A stretch of 14,316 nucleotides of DNA from an uncultured beta proteobacterium (GTDB taxonomy: Bacteria; Pseudomonadota; Gammaproteobacteria; Burkholderiales; Burkholderiaceae): the NCBI GenBank assembly GCA_903892315.1, contig CAITHY010000053.1, positions 1-14,316 of the forward strand, read 5' to 3'. Position 1 is the first letter of the stretch, and each line of letters opens with the position of its first letter. The translations under genes were made by a program, and so were the position numbers. Below the pieces are notes generated by a model that saw only the letters and a list, made by a program, of their open reading frames with translations, was not told the origin of the DNA and ran no database searches. This document shows, in pieces, positions 1-6,787 of this stretch.

Positions 1-1440
1 ATACTCATCCATGCCGTAGACGCTGCCTTCGCGCCCCAGGCCTGACTGCTTTATGCCGCCAAATGGAGCAACCTCATTGGAGATGAGGCCGGTATTCACA
101 CCCACCATGCCGTATTCCAAAGCCTCGGCTACCTTCCAGACGCGACCGATGTCACGACTATAGAAGTAAGAAGCAAGACCAAATTGACTGCTGTTTGCTA
201 GCTGGATAACTTCTTCATCGCTTTCAAAAGAAATAATTGGTGCAATAGGGCCAAAGGTTTCTTCATAAGTAATGAGCATTTGGCTATTTACATTCGATAG
301 GATGGTGGGCTCATAAAAGTTTTTGCCTTCAATGGATGGTTTGCCACCAGTAACCAATTTGGCGCCTTTGCTAATTGCGTCTGCTACATGCTTTTTCACT
401 TTCTCAAGTGCAGCCGTTTCAATCAGTGGCCCCTGGGTAACGCCTGCTTGCATACCATTGCCCACCTTGATCACTTCAAGGGCTTTAGCAAATTTTTCCA
501 CAAAAATATCATGTACTTTTTTGTGAACATAAAAACGATTCGCACAAACGCAAGTTTGGCCCGAGTTTCTAAATTTAGAAGACATGGCGCCAGTCACGGC
601 TGCATCAATATCGGCATCTTCAAAAACAATGAATGGCGCATGCCCACCTAACTCGAGAGCCAATTTCTTAACTGTAGGCGCACATTGTTCCATGAGGATG
701 CGTCCGACTTCAGTTGATCCTGTAAAAGAAAGATGGCGAACCGTAGGTGATGCGCAGAGTGTTTTGCCTATGGCGATCGATTGATTGGCATCGGCCGTGA
801 GGATATTGATGACCCCGTCAGGTACACCGGCACGTTTTGCCAGTTCAGCTAATGCTAATGCTGATAGTGGTGTAAGTTCTGCAGGTTTAATCACAATCGT
901 ACAGCCAGCAGCCATAGCTGGGGCAATTTTGCGGGTAATCATGGCAATCGGAAAGTTCCAAGGAGTGATCGCTACACAAACCCCGATCGGTTGCTTGAGA
1001 ACCATCAAGCGCTTATCGTCCCAGGTGGTGCTCAAAATAGAACCTTCAACACGTTTAGCTTCTTCTGCAAACCATTCAACAAAAGAGGCGCCGTAGGCTA
1101 CTTCGCCCGCTGCTTCAGCAAGGGGCTTGCCTTGCTCTAGTGTCATTAAGGCGGCGAGATCTTGTGTGTTAGCAATAATCAGATCAAACCAGTTACGCAT
1201 GATTTGCGCGCGTTCTTTTGCTAACTTACTGCGCCATGCTGGTAGGGCTTTTTCTGCGGCAGTGATGGCTAGTTCGGCATCCTGCGTTTCAAGATTGGCA
1301 ACATTGGCGATGACTTCATCGGTAGCGGGATTGTGAACTGCAAAGGTATTTTTTGAGTCATGCCATTGACCATTTATAAAGGCAGCCTCTTTAAAAAGGC
1401 TGGCGTCTTTTAGATGTGCGCGAATATCTACTTTTTGCAT
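1..1440 (-). CDS. gabD: NAD(P)-dependent succinate-semialdehyde dehydrogenase (GabD family), 3' end cut by window
   Basis: Predicted to oxidise succinate semialdehyde to succinate in the cytoplasm, the last step of 4-aminobutyrate degradation. The first 480 residues are visible from the ATG at 1440-1438 and remain open to the window edge; judging by the family only a few C-terminal residues are missing. Aldehyde dehydrogenase superfamily hallmarks are in order: TPWNFP and KPAELTPLSAL (cofactor-binding half, about 150-180), FTGSTEVGR, the general-base glutamate E263 in LELGGHAPF, and the catalytic cysteine C297 in GQTCVCANR followed by C299, the CxC spacing typical of GabD-type enzymes. EETFGP and PFGGIKQSGLGREG lie near the end. 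The substrate is inferred from this GabD-like pattern; a related semialdehyde cannot be excluded. No gab neighbour is visible. A weak SD-like AGG lies about 10 bases before the ATG. The gene lies downstream of, and is separated from, the nusB terminator. Confidence 0.9.
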   Translation of the reverse strand, partial: MQKVDIRAHLKDASLFKEAAFINGQWHDSKNTFAVHNPATDEVIANVANLETQDAELAITAAEKALPAWRSKLAKERAQIMRNWFDLIIANTQDLAALMTLEQGKPLAEAAGEVAYGASFVEWFAEEAKRVEGSILSTTWDDKRLMVLKQPIGVCVAITPWNFPIAMITRKIAPAMAAGCTIVIKPAELTPLSALALAELAKRAGVPDGVINILTADANQSIAIGKTLCASPTVRHLSFTGSTEVGRILMEQCAPTVKKLALELGGHAPFIVFEDADIDAAVTGAMSSKFRNSGQTCVCANRFYVHKKVHDIFVEKFAKALEVIKVGNGMQAGVTQGPLIETAALEKVKKHVADAISKGAKLVTGGKPSIEGKNFYEPTILSNVNSQMLITYEETFGPIAPIISFESDEEVIQLANSSQFGLASYFYSRDIGRVWKVAEALEYGMVGVNTGLISNEVAPFGGIKQSGLGREGSVYGMDEY

Positions 1441-1488
1441 GATGTCTGACCTAGATAAGAATACAAATCATTTTATCCCCTTGTAAGT

Positions 1489-1521
1489 AAAAAAGCCTCC
1501 AGGCTTTTAGGCCTAGAGGCT
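1489..1521 (-). terminator. Rho-independent terminator after nusB
   Basis: Inverted repeat with 11-base arms at 1494-1504 and 1511-1521 (ten of eleven pairs) and a 6-base loop. Read on the minus strand, the hairpin is followed by a run of T (complement of the A run at 1489-1494). It lies 36 bases past the nusB stop and would end the ribBX-ribH-nusB transcript before gabD. Confidence 0.8.
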
Positions 1522-1557
1522 GGGATGCTCAATTTCTAAACTACTAGGTTTGCAACG

Positions 1558-2067
1558 TTACTTTGCTTGTGTTTCTGCGGTGCGGAGTTTTTGGGCGAGT
1601 AGATCTAATACACCATTGACGTACTTATGACCATCTGTGCCACCGAAGGTTTTGGCAAGCTCAACCGCTTCATTGATTGCCACTTTGTAGGGCACTGATA
1701 GATCTGCTGCCAGTTCATAAGCGCCAATCAAGAGGGCTGCGTGCTCTACAGGAGACAGTTCATTAATAGGGCGATCAAGTGCTGGGGTGATGATTGCTTC
1801 AAGCTCATCTGTGCGAGCTAAAACACCATCAAAGATGCCCTGAAACAAATCCAGTTGGCAGCGGCGGAATGCAGGATCTTCGGATAGCTGTTTGGCAATA
1901 GCTACAGCATTTGGAATACTGCCAGCGCGACGCATGACCAGACTTTGATACACGCCTTGAAGGGCGTATTCACGAGCGCGACGACGTGGAGTTAAAGAGC
2001 GCTTAGCTGGAGCCTTGGCATCCTTGGCTGCTACTAAGTTTTCTGGATTTTGGATGGATTTAGGCAT
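1558..2067 (-). CDS. nusB: Transcription antitermination factor NusB
   Basis: NusB binds boxA RNA together with NusE (S10) and promotes antitermination, notably in rRNA operons. The start chosen is ATG 2067-2065 (169 residues, MPKSIQNPEN), four bases after the ribH TAA. A longer open frame beginning at 2109 would overlap ribH and add nothing typical of NusB. After a basic, poorly conserved N-terminus of about 25 residues comes the all-helical fold: RRRAREYALQGVYQ (the arginine-rich RNA-binding start of helix 1), then LSPVEHAALLIGAYEL and VPYKVAINEAVELAKTFGG, ending with the YVNGVLD motif. The 4-base spacing and weak SD suggest translational coupling to ribH. The ribH-nusB pairing is widespread in proteobacteria. 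Confidence 0.95.
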   Translation of the reverse strand: MPKSIQNPENLVAAKDAKAPAKRSLTPRRRAREYALQGVYQSLVMRRAGSIPNAVAIAKQLSEDPAFRRCQLDLFQGIFDGVLARTDELEAIITPALDRPINELSPVEHAALLIGAYELAADLSVPYKVAINEAVELAKTFGGTDGHKYVNGVLDLLAQKLRTAETQAK

Positions 2068-2071
2068 GTAG

Positions 2072-2590
2072 TTATTCTTGGTCTTGGCTCGAATTAATTT
2101 CGATATCAATATCGGGTGTCAGTGCTAGCGCCAAGTTAGCCATTTCTACAACAGCTTGAGCGCATTCAGCACCTTTGACTTGTACGCGTGCTTGAGCTTG
2201 TTCATCGGTATCGCAAGTGAGCACGCCGTTTGCAATTGGCAAGCCAGAATCAATGGAGATACGAGTAATGCCTGCTGCAGATTCATTGGAGACTAATTCA
2301 AAGTGATAGGTCTCACCACGAATTACGGCTCCTAAGGCGACTAAGCCATCGAATTCACCAGTCTCAGCCATTTTTTGCAGGGCAAATGGAATCTCTAATG
2401 CTCCTGGCACAGTGACAAGCTTGATATCGGCTTGATTGACACCCAGGGAGATCAATTCATTGATACAGGAATTTGTTAGAGCAACGCAATGATCTTCATT
2501 AAAGCGCGCTTGCACAACGCCGATACGTAGATCTTGCCCATTTAAATCGGCTTCTAATACGCCTACAAAATCATTAGTGGAGTCAGTCAT
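2072..2590 (-). CDS. ribH: 6,7-dimethyl-8-ribityllumazine synthase (RibH)
   Basis: Condenses 5-amino-6-ribitylaminouracil with 3,4-dihydroxy-2-butanone 4-phosphate to give 6,7-dimethyl-8-ribityllumazine, the penultimate riboflavin step, in the cytoplasm. It has 172 residues, about the usual length. Visible signatures are [13 protein letters not shown] (about 22-34, aromatic substrate-binding loop), [11 protein letters not shown] (61-71), [18 protein letters not shown] with the conserved proton-transfer histidine at H96, and [16 protein letters not shown]. The ATG lies 7 bases after the ribBX stop, so the two genes are almost certainly co-transcribed. The butanone phosphate substrate is made by the upstream gene product, so supplier and consumer are adjacent. 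No strong SD is seen. Confidence 0.97.
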   Translation of the reverse strand: MTDSTNDFVGVLEADLNGQDLRIGVVQARFNEDHCVALTNSCINELISLGVNQADIKLVTVPGALEIPFALQKMAETGEFDGLVALGAVIRGETYHFELVSNESAAGITRISIDSGLPIANGVLTCDTDEQAQARVQVKGAECAQAVVEMANLALALTPDIDIEINSSQDQE

Positions 2591-2597
2591 AGTATTT

Positions 2598-3734
2598 TTA
2601 GATTAAAGGTTTAAATGGGGTGTAGCCTGTTACTTCTAACTTGTAGCCGGAGAGGCTTGGTACAGGGCTTGGATTGGCTAGTAAGCGCATTTTTCCTACG
2701 CCAATATCTTTTAGAATTTGCGCGCCAATACCATAGCTTCTAAAATCCGTTTTTCGCGCCAAAGGCTTTTGTTCAGCGTCATGAGAGCGATTGAGCTTCT
2801 CAAATTGCGCGAGCCAATCGGTATCGTTTGGCGCTGCAATTCCAGAGGCATTTAACAATACAGCCACGCCAGCAGGGGCTGCAGCAATCGCTTGTAGTGC
2901 TTGAGCTAGTGGCCATGAATGGGTGCTCACATTCGAGTCTAAAAAGTCCAGAACAGTAACGGGCTCATGAACTCGCACTAAAGTTTCTTGCGCTTCAGAA
3001 GGCTTGCCATGGACTAATGCAATATGCACACATGAGCTTGGGGTATCGCGATAAATAATTCCCTGGAATTTTCCCCAAGGGGTAATAAATTCACGAGCAC
3101 CTTCGCGCACCACAATGCTTTCATGTTGGCTGCGATATTGAATAAGGTCAGCAATACTGCCGATCTTCAGTTGATGTTCTTTTGCAAATTCTAGTAAGTC
3201 CGGAAGGCGCGCCATGCTGCCATCGTCTTTCATGATTTCACAAATGACTGAAGTAGGAGAGCAGCCAGCCATAGCGGCGAGATCACAACCGGCTTCTGTG
3301 TGACCTGAACGAATCAATACGCCGCCAGGTTGAGCCATCAAAGGAAAAATATGCCCGGGCTGCACTAAATCGCTGGGCTTTGCATTTGATGCAACCGCAG
3401 TTTTAATCGTGAGCGCACGGTCTGCTGCAGAGATGCCAGTAGTAACGCCGGTGGCAGCTTCAATCGAAACTGTGAAATTGGTCCCCATGGAGGTGCCGTT
3501 ATCTCTCACCATCAAGGGCAAATTGAGTTGTTGGCAACGCTCGCGGGTCAGGGTGAGGCAAATGAGACCACGGCCATGTTTGGCCATGAAATTAACCGCT
3601 TCTGCAGTCACATGATCGGCAGCCAGTACCAAGTCCCCCTCATTTTCACGATCTTCTTCGTCGACAAGGATCACCATTTTGCCGGCACGCATGTCGGTAA
3701 TGATTTCTTCGGTGGAGGCTAGGGTATTTGGCAT
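2598..3734 (-). CDS. ribBA: 3,4-dihydroxy-2-butanone-4-phosphate synthase fused to a degenerate GTP cyclohydrolase II domain (RibBA-like, RibBX type)
   Basis: The N-terminal half (about 1-200) is a complete RibB domain, which converts ribulose 5-phosphate to 3,4-dihydroxy-2-butanone 4-phosphate. It shows [13 protein letters not shown] (R29, E30, D34, acidic Mg site), NFTVSIEA, and [16 protein letters not shown] with H145 and E147. The C-terminal half (about 205-378) resembles GTP cyclohydrolase II only in outline. The family's zinc ligands (Cys, then CxC about ten residues later) are absent: this half has a single cysteine, in [11 protein letters not shown], and the catalytic Tyr/Arg region is not recognisable. 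What remains is the C-terminal [23 protein letters not shown] segment. This matches RibBX proteins described in Proteobacteria, in which RibB is active and the RibX part has lost cyclohydrolase function. I infer that a separate ribA exists elsewhere. It is the first gene of the ribBX-ribH-nusB operon; automated annotation would usually call it bifunctional RibBA. Confidence 0.93.
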   Translation of the reverse strand: MPNTLASTEEIITDMRAGKMVILVDEEDRENEGDLVLAADHVTAEAVNFMAKHGRGLICLTLTRERCQQLNLPLMVRDNGTSMGTNFTVSIEAATGVTTGISAADRALTIKTAVASNAKPSDLVQPGHIFPLMAQPGGVLIRSGHTEAGCDLAAMAGCSPTSVICEIMKDDGSMARLPDLLEFAKEHQLKIGSIADLIQYRSQHESIVVREGAREFITPWGKFQGIIYRDTPSSCVHIALVHGKPSEAQETLVRVHEPVTVLDFLDSNVSTHSWPLAQALQAIAAAPAGVAVLLNASGIAAPNDTDWLAQFEKLNRSHDAEQKPLARKTDFRSYGIGAQILKDIGVGKMRLLANPSPVPSLSGYKLEVTGYTPFKPLI

Positions 3735-3762
3735 AGCCCTCTATTTTAAGCTCAGGACAGGG

Positions 3763-3784
3763 TTGTCGTGAGGTCTCACGGCAA
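3763..3784. promoter_or_regulatory. 22-base near-perfect palindrome between two divergent riboflavin-gene operons
   Basis: Ten-base arms TTGTCGTGAG (3763-3772) and CTCACGGCAA (3775-3784) match at nine of ten positions around a 2-base centre, too short to be a hairpin loop but right for a dimeric repressor or activator site. It lies about 30-50 bases before the ribBX start and 70-95 bases before the pilin operon. An operator role is inference; no regulator is recognised. Confidence 0.4.
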
Positions 3785-3810
3785 TATCCAGCCATTCAGA
3801 CGGCAAGAGC

Positions 3811-3840
3811 TAGACAGGACTGTTTTAGCCAGGCTATAGC
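3811..3840 (+). promoter_or_regulatory. Candidate sigma70-type promoter for the pilin-ribDE operon
   Basis: TAGACA (3811-3816, five of six to TTGACA) is followed after 18 bases by TATAGC (3835-3840, four of six to TATAAT). The second box lies in a 10-base perfect palindrome (3832-3841). Transcription would begin about 10 bases before the ATG at 3857, so the leader would be very short. Suggestive only. Confidence 0.3.
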
Positions 3841-3856
3841 CCTTAGAAAATGGGCA

Positions 3857-4198
3857 ATGATCACGCAAAACTGCTGTCACACAATTAGCCAGGTTTCAGG
3901 GTCGGACGGGTTCATCTTGCTTGAGGTTTTGGTGGCAATGAGTCTGATTATGGGCGCCTGGACGGTCTCCACCAATGCTTATCAGCGATTGGCATTGACC
4001 CTGAGCCAGCAAGAAAGCAAAAGATCTCAGATTAGGAAAGAAATGGATGCACATGAAATTGAAATGTACTCTAAGACAGTCGCCTCAAATAACGCAGGGG
4101 GTATAAAGAATGAGCTTGCTAGATTGTCTGGTCGGAATCATGCTTTGCGCTCTTCTCCTCAATCCTCTGCTAAGGGCAAGCGCTCAACTAGCAACTAA
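3857..4198 (+). CDS. PilV/GspI-like minor pilin with prepilin leader
   Basis: A small prepilin-like protein of 113 residues, probably a minor subunit of a type IV pilus or a related pseudopilus, inserted in the inner membrane before assembly. It has an 18-residue leader ending in G18, then F19-I-L-L-E23 and a hydrophobic stretch to about residue 37. This is the class III cleavage motif G|F with Glu at mature position 5, so it should be cut by the prepilin peptidase PilD. A polar helix rich in Q, E, K and R follows (about 45-70). The family usually has a longer C-terminal domain. Here the last 30 or so residues (from about 85) come from DNA that is also the start of the next gene in another frame, an 89-base overlap, and look like low-complexity S/R/K sequence. 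Either this tail is not under selection or the gene is shortened. It is the first gene of the pilin-rib operon; no strong SD is seen at ATG 3857. Confidence 0.75.
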   Translation: MITQNCCHTISQVSGSDGFILLEVLVAMSLIMGAWTVSTNAYQRLALTLSQQESKRSQIRKEMDAHEIEMYSKTVASNNAGGIKNELARLSGRNHALRSSPQSSAKGKRSTSN

Positions 4199-4769
4199 GC
4201 AAATGCAGTATGAAAAGACCCAATCGTTAATCTCAGAAGCGGAGCGCGCTTTTGAACTCATGGGGCGCGCTATTCGAGTAGCTGGATATCAAAACATCAG
4301 AACTAAAAATTCATCTAATAAACCCACTGATTCAAAGTGGTTTATTCAGGTAAATAAAAAAGTAGGCTACAGAGGATCAGATTCGTTAAGTATTCAACAT
4401 GGTTTATCTGATGGAGTTGATTTTGATTGCATTGGAAATGTTCTGAGTAAAGAGCGGACCAGAAAAGATTTGGCGTTTCAAGGTTTTATTGTTGAGCGGC
4501 AAGCAGGTAGCGCTAAAGGTGCGAAAGTGAATGGGGGTTCGCTCATTTGTCAGTCGCTTGATCGGCAAGGAAGAGTGCAAAACACCACACTCATGAATGG
4601 CATTAATCATTTGCTAGTTGATGATATTAGCCCTCCTCAAAGCACGGTTGGTAAGGGTGGTATAGGTGATACCGCTCCCAGGCTATATAAAATCAGCCTG
4701 CAAATGACCGATGGCGCACTGATCAAATTGGATTTTGAGAGAACCTTTGCAACTAGGAATATGCCGTGA
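4110..4769 (+). CDS. PilW/GspJ-like minor pilin lacking a leader peptide
   Basis: 219 residues. The N-terminus MSLLDCLVGIMLCALLL followed by a helix with FELMGRAIRVAGYQN (about 49-63) is characteristic of PilW/GspJ-type minor pilins. It is followed by a beta-rich part with two cysteines, in DFDCIG and LICQSLD, that could pair. Two features are odd. If M1 is aligned with mature position 1 of a pilin, D5 falls where the conserved Glu5 sits, yet there is no leader and no G at -1. A longer start is excluded, because an in-frame TAA at 4104-4106 precedes the ATG by one codon. The SD is good (AGGGGG at 4096-4101). It overlaps the previous gene by 89 bases, and its stop TGA overlaps the next start by two bases. 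A PilW-like role at a pilus tip is inferred from order and N-terminus; the C-terminal domain is not one I recognise strongly. Confidence 0.75.
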   Translation: MSLLDCLVGIMLCALLLNPLLRASAQLATKQMQYEKTQSLISEAERAFELMGRAIRVAGYQNIRTKNSSNKPTDSKWFIQVNKKVGYRGSDSLSIQHGLSDGVDFDCIGNVLSKERTRKDLAFQGFIVERQAGSAKGAKVNGGSLICQSLDRQGRVQNTTLMNGINHLLVDDISPPQSTVGKGGIGDTAPRLYKISLQMTDGALIKLDFERTFATRNMP

Positions 4770-5095
4770 TTTTGGCTTGGGTGGTTTCTTTGTTATTACT
4801 TTGCTCTTCTCTCATCTCATGCATTGAGCGCCTTGGGACATTGCGCATCATTGAGGTTAATGCGATGACCGAATCCCAGAAAGCATTTATTGCTGCAGAA
4901 AAAGTAGTTCAAGAGTGCGAAGAAAATATCACTGCGCTTACTCAATTACAAAGCAATCGCTGTTTTATACAACCGGCTGGTAATTATCGTTGGCTCATAT
5001 CCAGTAAAGAAAAACCAGGCATTCAGATTGGTGTTGCAGTCGATGAAAAAACAGGGATTGTTACTCGCTTAAATTGGCGGCAAGTCTTTGAGTAA
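4766..5095 (+). CDS. PilX/GspK-like minor pilin, short and without leader
   Basis: 109 residues from a GTG start at 4766 (GTGA overlap with the previous stop). The N-terminal hydrophobic helix runs about residues 2-20. The following NAMTESQKAFIAAEKVVQEC resembles the region after the membrane helix in PilX proteins, where N-x-x-Q-x-A-F-x-A-A-E is typical. A two-cysteine segment (C50 region and RCF) and a short C-terminal strand region ending WRQVFE follow. There is no G|F cleavage motif and no leader: an in-frame TAG at 4754-4756 lies only three codons before the GTG. Residue 5 is Trp rather than Glu; loss of Glu5 is normal in GspK-type tip subunits. The protein is much shorter than usual PilX or GspK. 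Its identity rests on N-terminal pattern and gene order, so it is less certain than its neighbours. Confidence 0.65.
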   Translation: MILAWVVSLLLLCSSLISCIERLGTLRIIEVNAMTESQKAFIAAEKVVQECEENITALTQLQSNRCFIQPAGNYRWLISSKEKPGIQIGVAVDEKTGIVTRLNWRQVFE

Positions 5096-5645
5096 AAACT
5101 ACGTATGTCAAAAAGGATCGACCTTGCTTGAGTTAATGGCTGTTGTACTCATTATTGCTATTAGTGCGACGATGGGTATGCCGCTCTTGCAAGAACAAAT
5201 TGCCGCTCGTGAAATCGATACTGCTGCTCGTAGTTTTATCATGCATGCCCACTTTGCACGTCAGCAAGCTTTACATATAAGGGAGTCTGTCAAACTTACT
5301 CCTATGAATGGTGAACTCTGGGAGGATGGCTGGGTTATTCAAAGTGGCTGCATTAATAAGCGGTCGAGCTCCAACTGCTATCCTAAAAATTGGCTTTCCC
5401 AAGGCAATATTCACCCCGTTTACTTTAAGGGGGGAGGCAGGCAATTTTCTGACCCGCACTCTGGTAAGAGGGGCATATTGTTTAATGCTGCTGGCGCTGC
5501 CAAGACCGATAAAGGTGGATTTGTGGCCAATCGCCTGATACTCGGCCACCAAAGGGCTCCCCATCTAGAAAGGCAAATGATTCTGGGCAGTGGTGGACGT
5601 TGGCGTATCTGTGATCCCGCTAGGGATGCAAAGCGCTGTCATTGA
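5088..5645 (+). CDS. FimT/GspH-like pseudopilin with prepilin leader
   Basis: 185 residues from a TTG start at 5088, overlapping the previous gene by eight bases; no ATG is available in this frame, and a stop at 5070-5072 limits extension. The short leader MSKNYVCQKG ends in G10, followed by S11-T-L-L-E15 and a hydrophobic helix to about residue 32. This is a standard prepilin peptidase site with Ser in place of Phe at +1 and Glu at +5. The globular part has the GspH/FimT arrangement: ARSFIMHAHFARQQAL helix, a DGWVIQSG strand, GILFNAAGAAKTDKGGF, then LGSGGRWRICDP near the end. Cysteine pairs (about 78/87 and in the last 15 residues) may form disulfides in the periplasm. FimT-type proteins are minor pilins; some bind DNA during natural transformation, but this role is not shown here. 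The stop TGA lies 17 bases before the ribD ATG. Confidence 0.8.
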   Translation: MSKNYVCQKGSTLLELMAVVLIIAISATMGMPLLQEQIAAREIDTAARSFIMHAHFARQQALHIRESVKLTPMNGELWEDGWVIQSGCINKRSSSNCYPKNWLSQGNIHPVYFKGGGRQFSDPHSGKRGILFNAAGAAKTDKGGFVANRLILGHQRAPHLERQMILGSGGRWRICDPARDAKRCH

Positions 5646-5662
5646 ATGGTTTAATAGACCCT

Positions 5663-6778
5663 ATGTACAGCGCAGTTGACCACCAAATGATGAGTGAAGC
5701 TTTGGCACAAGCTCAAAAAGCACTTTATCTTTCTAATCCGAACCCGCGGGTAGGATGCATTATTGCGAAAGATGGAAAAGTGATTGGTCGCGGCTTTACT
5801 CAAGCAGTCGGAAATGCCCATGCAGAAATACAAGCCCTTGTAGATGCTAAGGCCCAAGGCAATGATGCTGCTGGATCAATAATCTACGTAACCCTAGAGC
5901 CATGCAGCCATACAGGTAGAACGCCCCCCTGTGTAGATGCTTTACTAGCAGTAAAGCCTGCCAAAGTAATTGTGGCAATGTCAGATCCCAATCCTCTTGT
6001 GGCGGGTAAAGGTTTGGAAAAATTAAGATCTGCCGGCATTGAAGTGGAGTGTGGTTTGCTGGAGTCAGAAGCGCAATCACTTAATCGTGGCTTTATTTCC
6101 AGGATGACGCGCGGCTTACCATGGGTGCGCATGAAGATTGCGGCTAGCCTAGATGGCAAAACTGCCTTGCAAGATGGTCGCAGTCAATGGATTACAGGTC
6201 AACTTGCCCGAGCTGATGGCCACCACTGGCGCGCACAAGCATGTGCAATCGTCACAGGTGTTGGCACGGTAAAGGAGGATGATCCCAGTCTGGATGTGAG
6301 AGAGGTCGAGACTCAAAGACAACCGATACGAATTATTGTTGATTCCAAATTAGAGGTCCCGCTAACAGCTAAGATTTTGCAAAACGCAGAGCAGTCTGAT
6401 GTCTTGATCGTGTGTGCAAGTCTAGATAGTCCTGAAATACAAGCAAAGGCTAAGAATTTTGAAGCGCGCGGTATTCAAGTGATTGCAATGGCAAATCCCT
6501 TCGGTAAGGTGGATTTACCCAGCCTGTTCTCCTATCTTGCCAAAGAGCGAGAGATGAATGAAATCCATGTCGAATCTGGCTTTAAGTTAAACGGTTCAAT
6601 GCTCAGGGAAGATTGCGTAGATGAGTTGTTACTTTATTACGCCCCATTTTTAATGGGCGACGGTATTGGCATGGCTAATGTCGGCCCATTAAATGAATTG
6701 AGCCAGCGCCAGAATTGGCAGATGATTGATCAAGCTCTTTTTGGCTCCGATCTGCGCTTGCGTTTAATTAAGAACTAA
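5663..6778 (+). CDS. ribD: Bifunctional diaminohydroxyphosphoribosylaminopyrimidine deaminase / 5-amino-6-(5-phosphoribosylamino)uracil reductase (RibD)
   Basis: Catalyses the two steps after GTP cyclohydrolase II in riboflavin synthesis: zinc-dependent deamination, then NADPH-dependent reduction of the ribosyl side chain. From ATG 5663 it has 371 residues. The deaminase domain (about 6-150) shows SNPNPRVGCII, H53-A-E55, and PCSHTGRTPPC with zinc ligands C81 and C90. The reductase domain (about 150-370) begins RMKIAASLDGKTAL and contains SQWITG, ADGHHWRAQACAIVTGVGTV and DDPSLDVR, then HVESGFKLNGSML. The frame stays open up to a TTG at 5642 that overlaps the previous stop. I prefer ATG because the added residues are not family-like, but TTG with direct coupling is possible. 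It is the fifth gene of the plus-strand operon. Confidence 0.95.
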   Translation: MYSAVDHQMMSEALAQAQKALYLSNPNPRVGCIIAKDGKVIGRGFTQAVGNAHAEIQALVDAKAQGNDAAGSIIYVTLEPCSHTGRTPPCVDALLAVKPAKVIVAMSDPNPLVAGKGLEKLRSAGIEVECGLLESEAQSLNRGFISRMTRGLPWVRMKIAASLDGKTALQDGRSQWITGQLARADGHHWRAQACAIVTGVGTVKEDDPSLDVREVETQRQPIRIIVDSKLEVPLTAKILQNAEQSDVLIVCASLDSPEIQAKAKNFEARGIQVIAMANPFGKVDLPSLFSYLAKEREMNEIHVESGFKLNGSMLREDCVDELLLYYAPFLMGDGIGMANVGPLNELSQRQNWQMIDQALFGSDLRLRLIKN

Positions 6779-6787
6779 AATCACCCC

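Noticed and set aside
785..1336. Plus-strand open frames across the first 1.4 kb
   Set aside because: They are antisense to an intact aldehyde dehydrogenase with all catalytic motifs and show no family features.
1558..2109. Longer NusB starting at 2109 and overlapping ribH
   Set aside because: The extra 14 residues are not NusB-like, and the ATG at 2067 sits at a normal coupling distance after the ribH stop.
3735..3856. Possible FMN riboswitch upstream of ribBX
   Set aside because: None of the conserved RFN element segments could be found on either strand, and the gap of 122 bases has little room for it.
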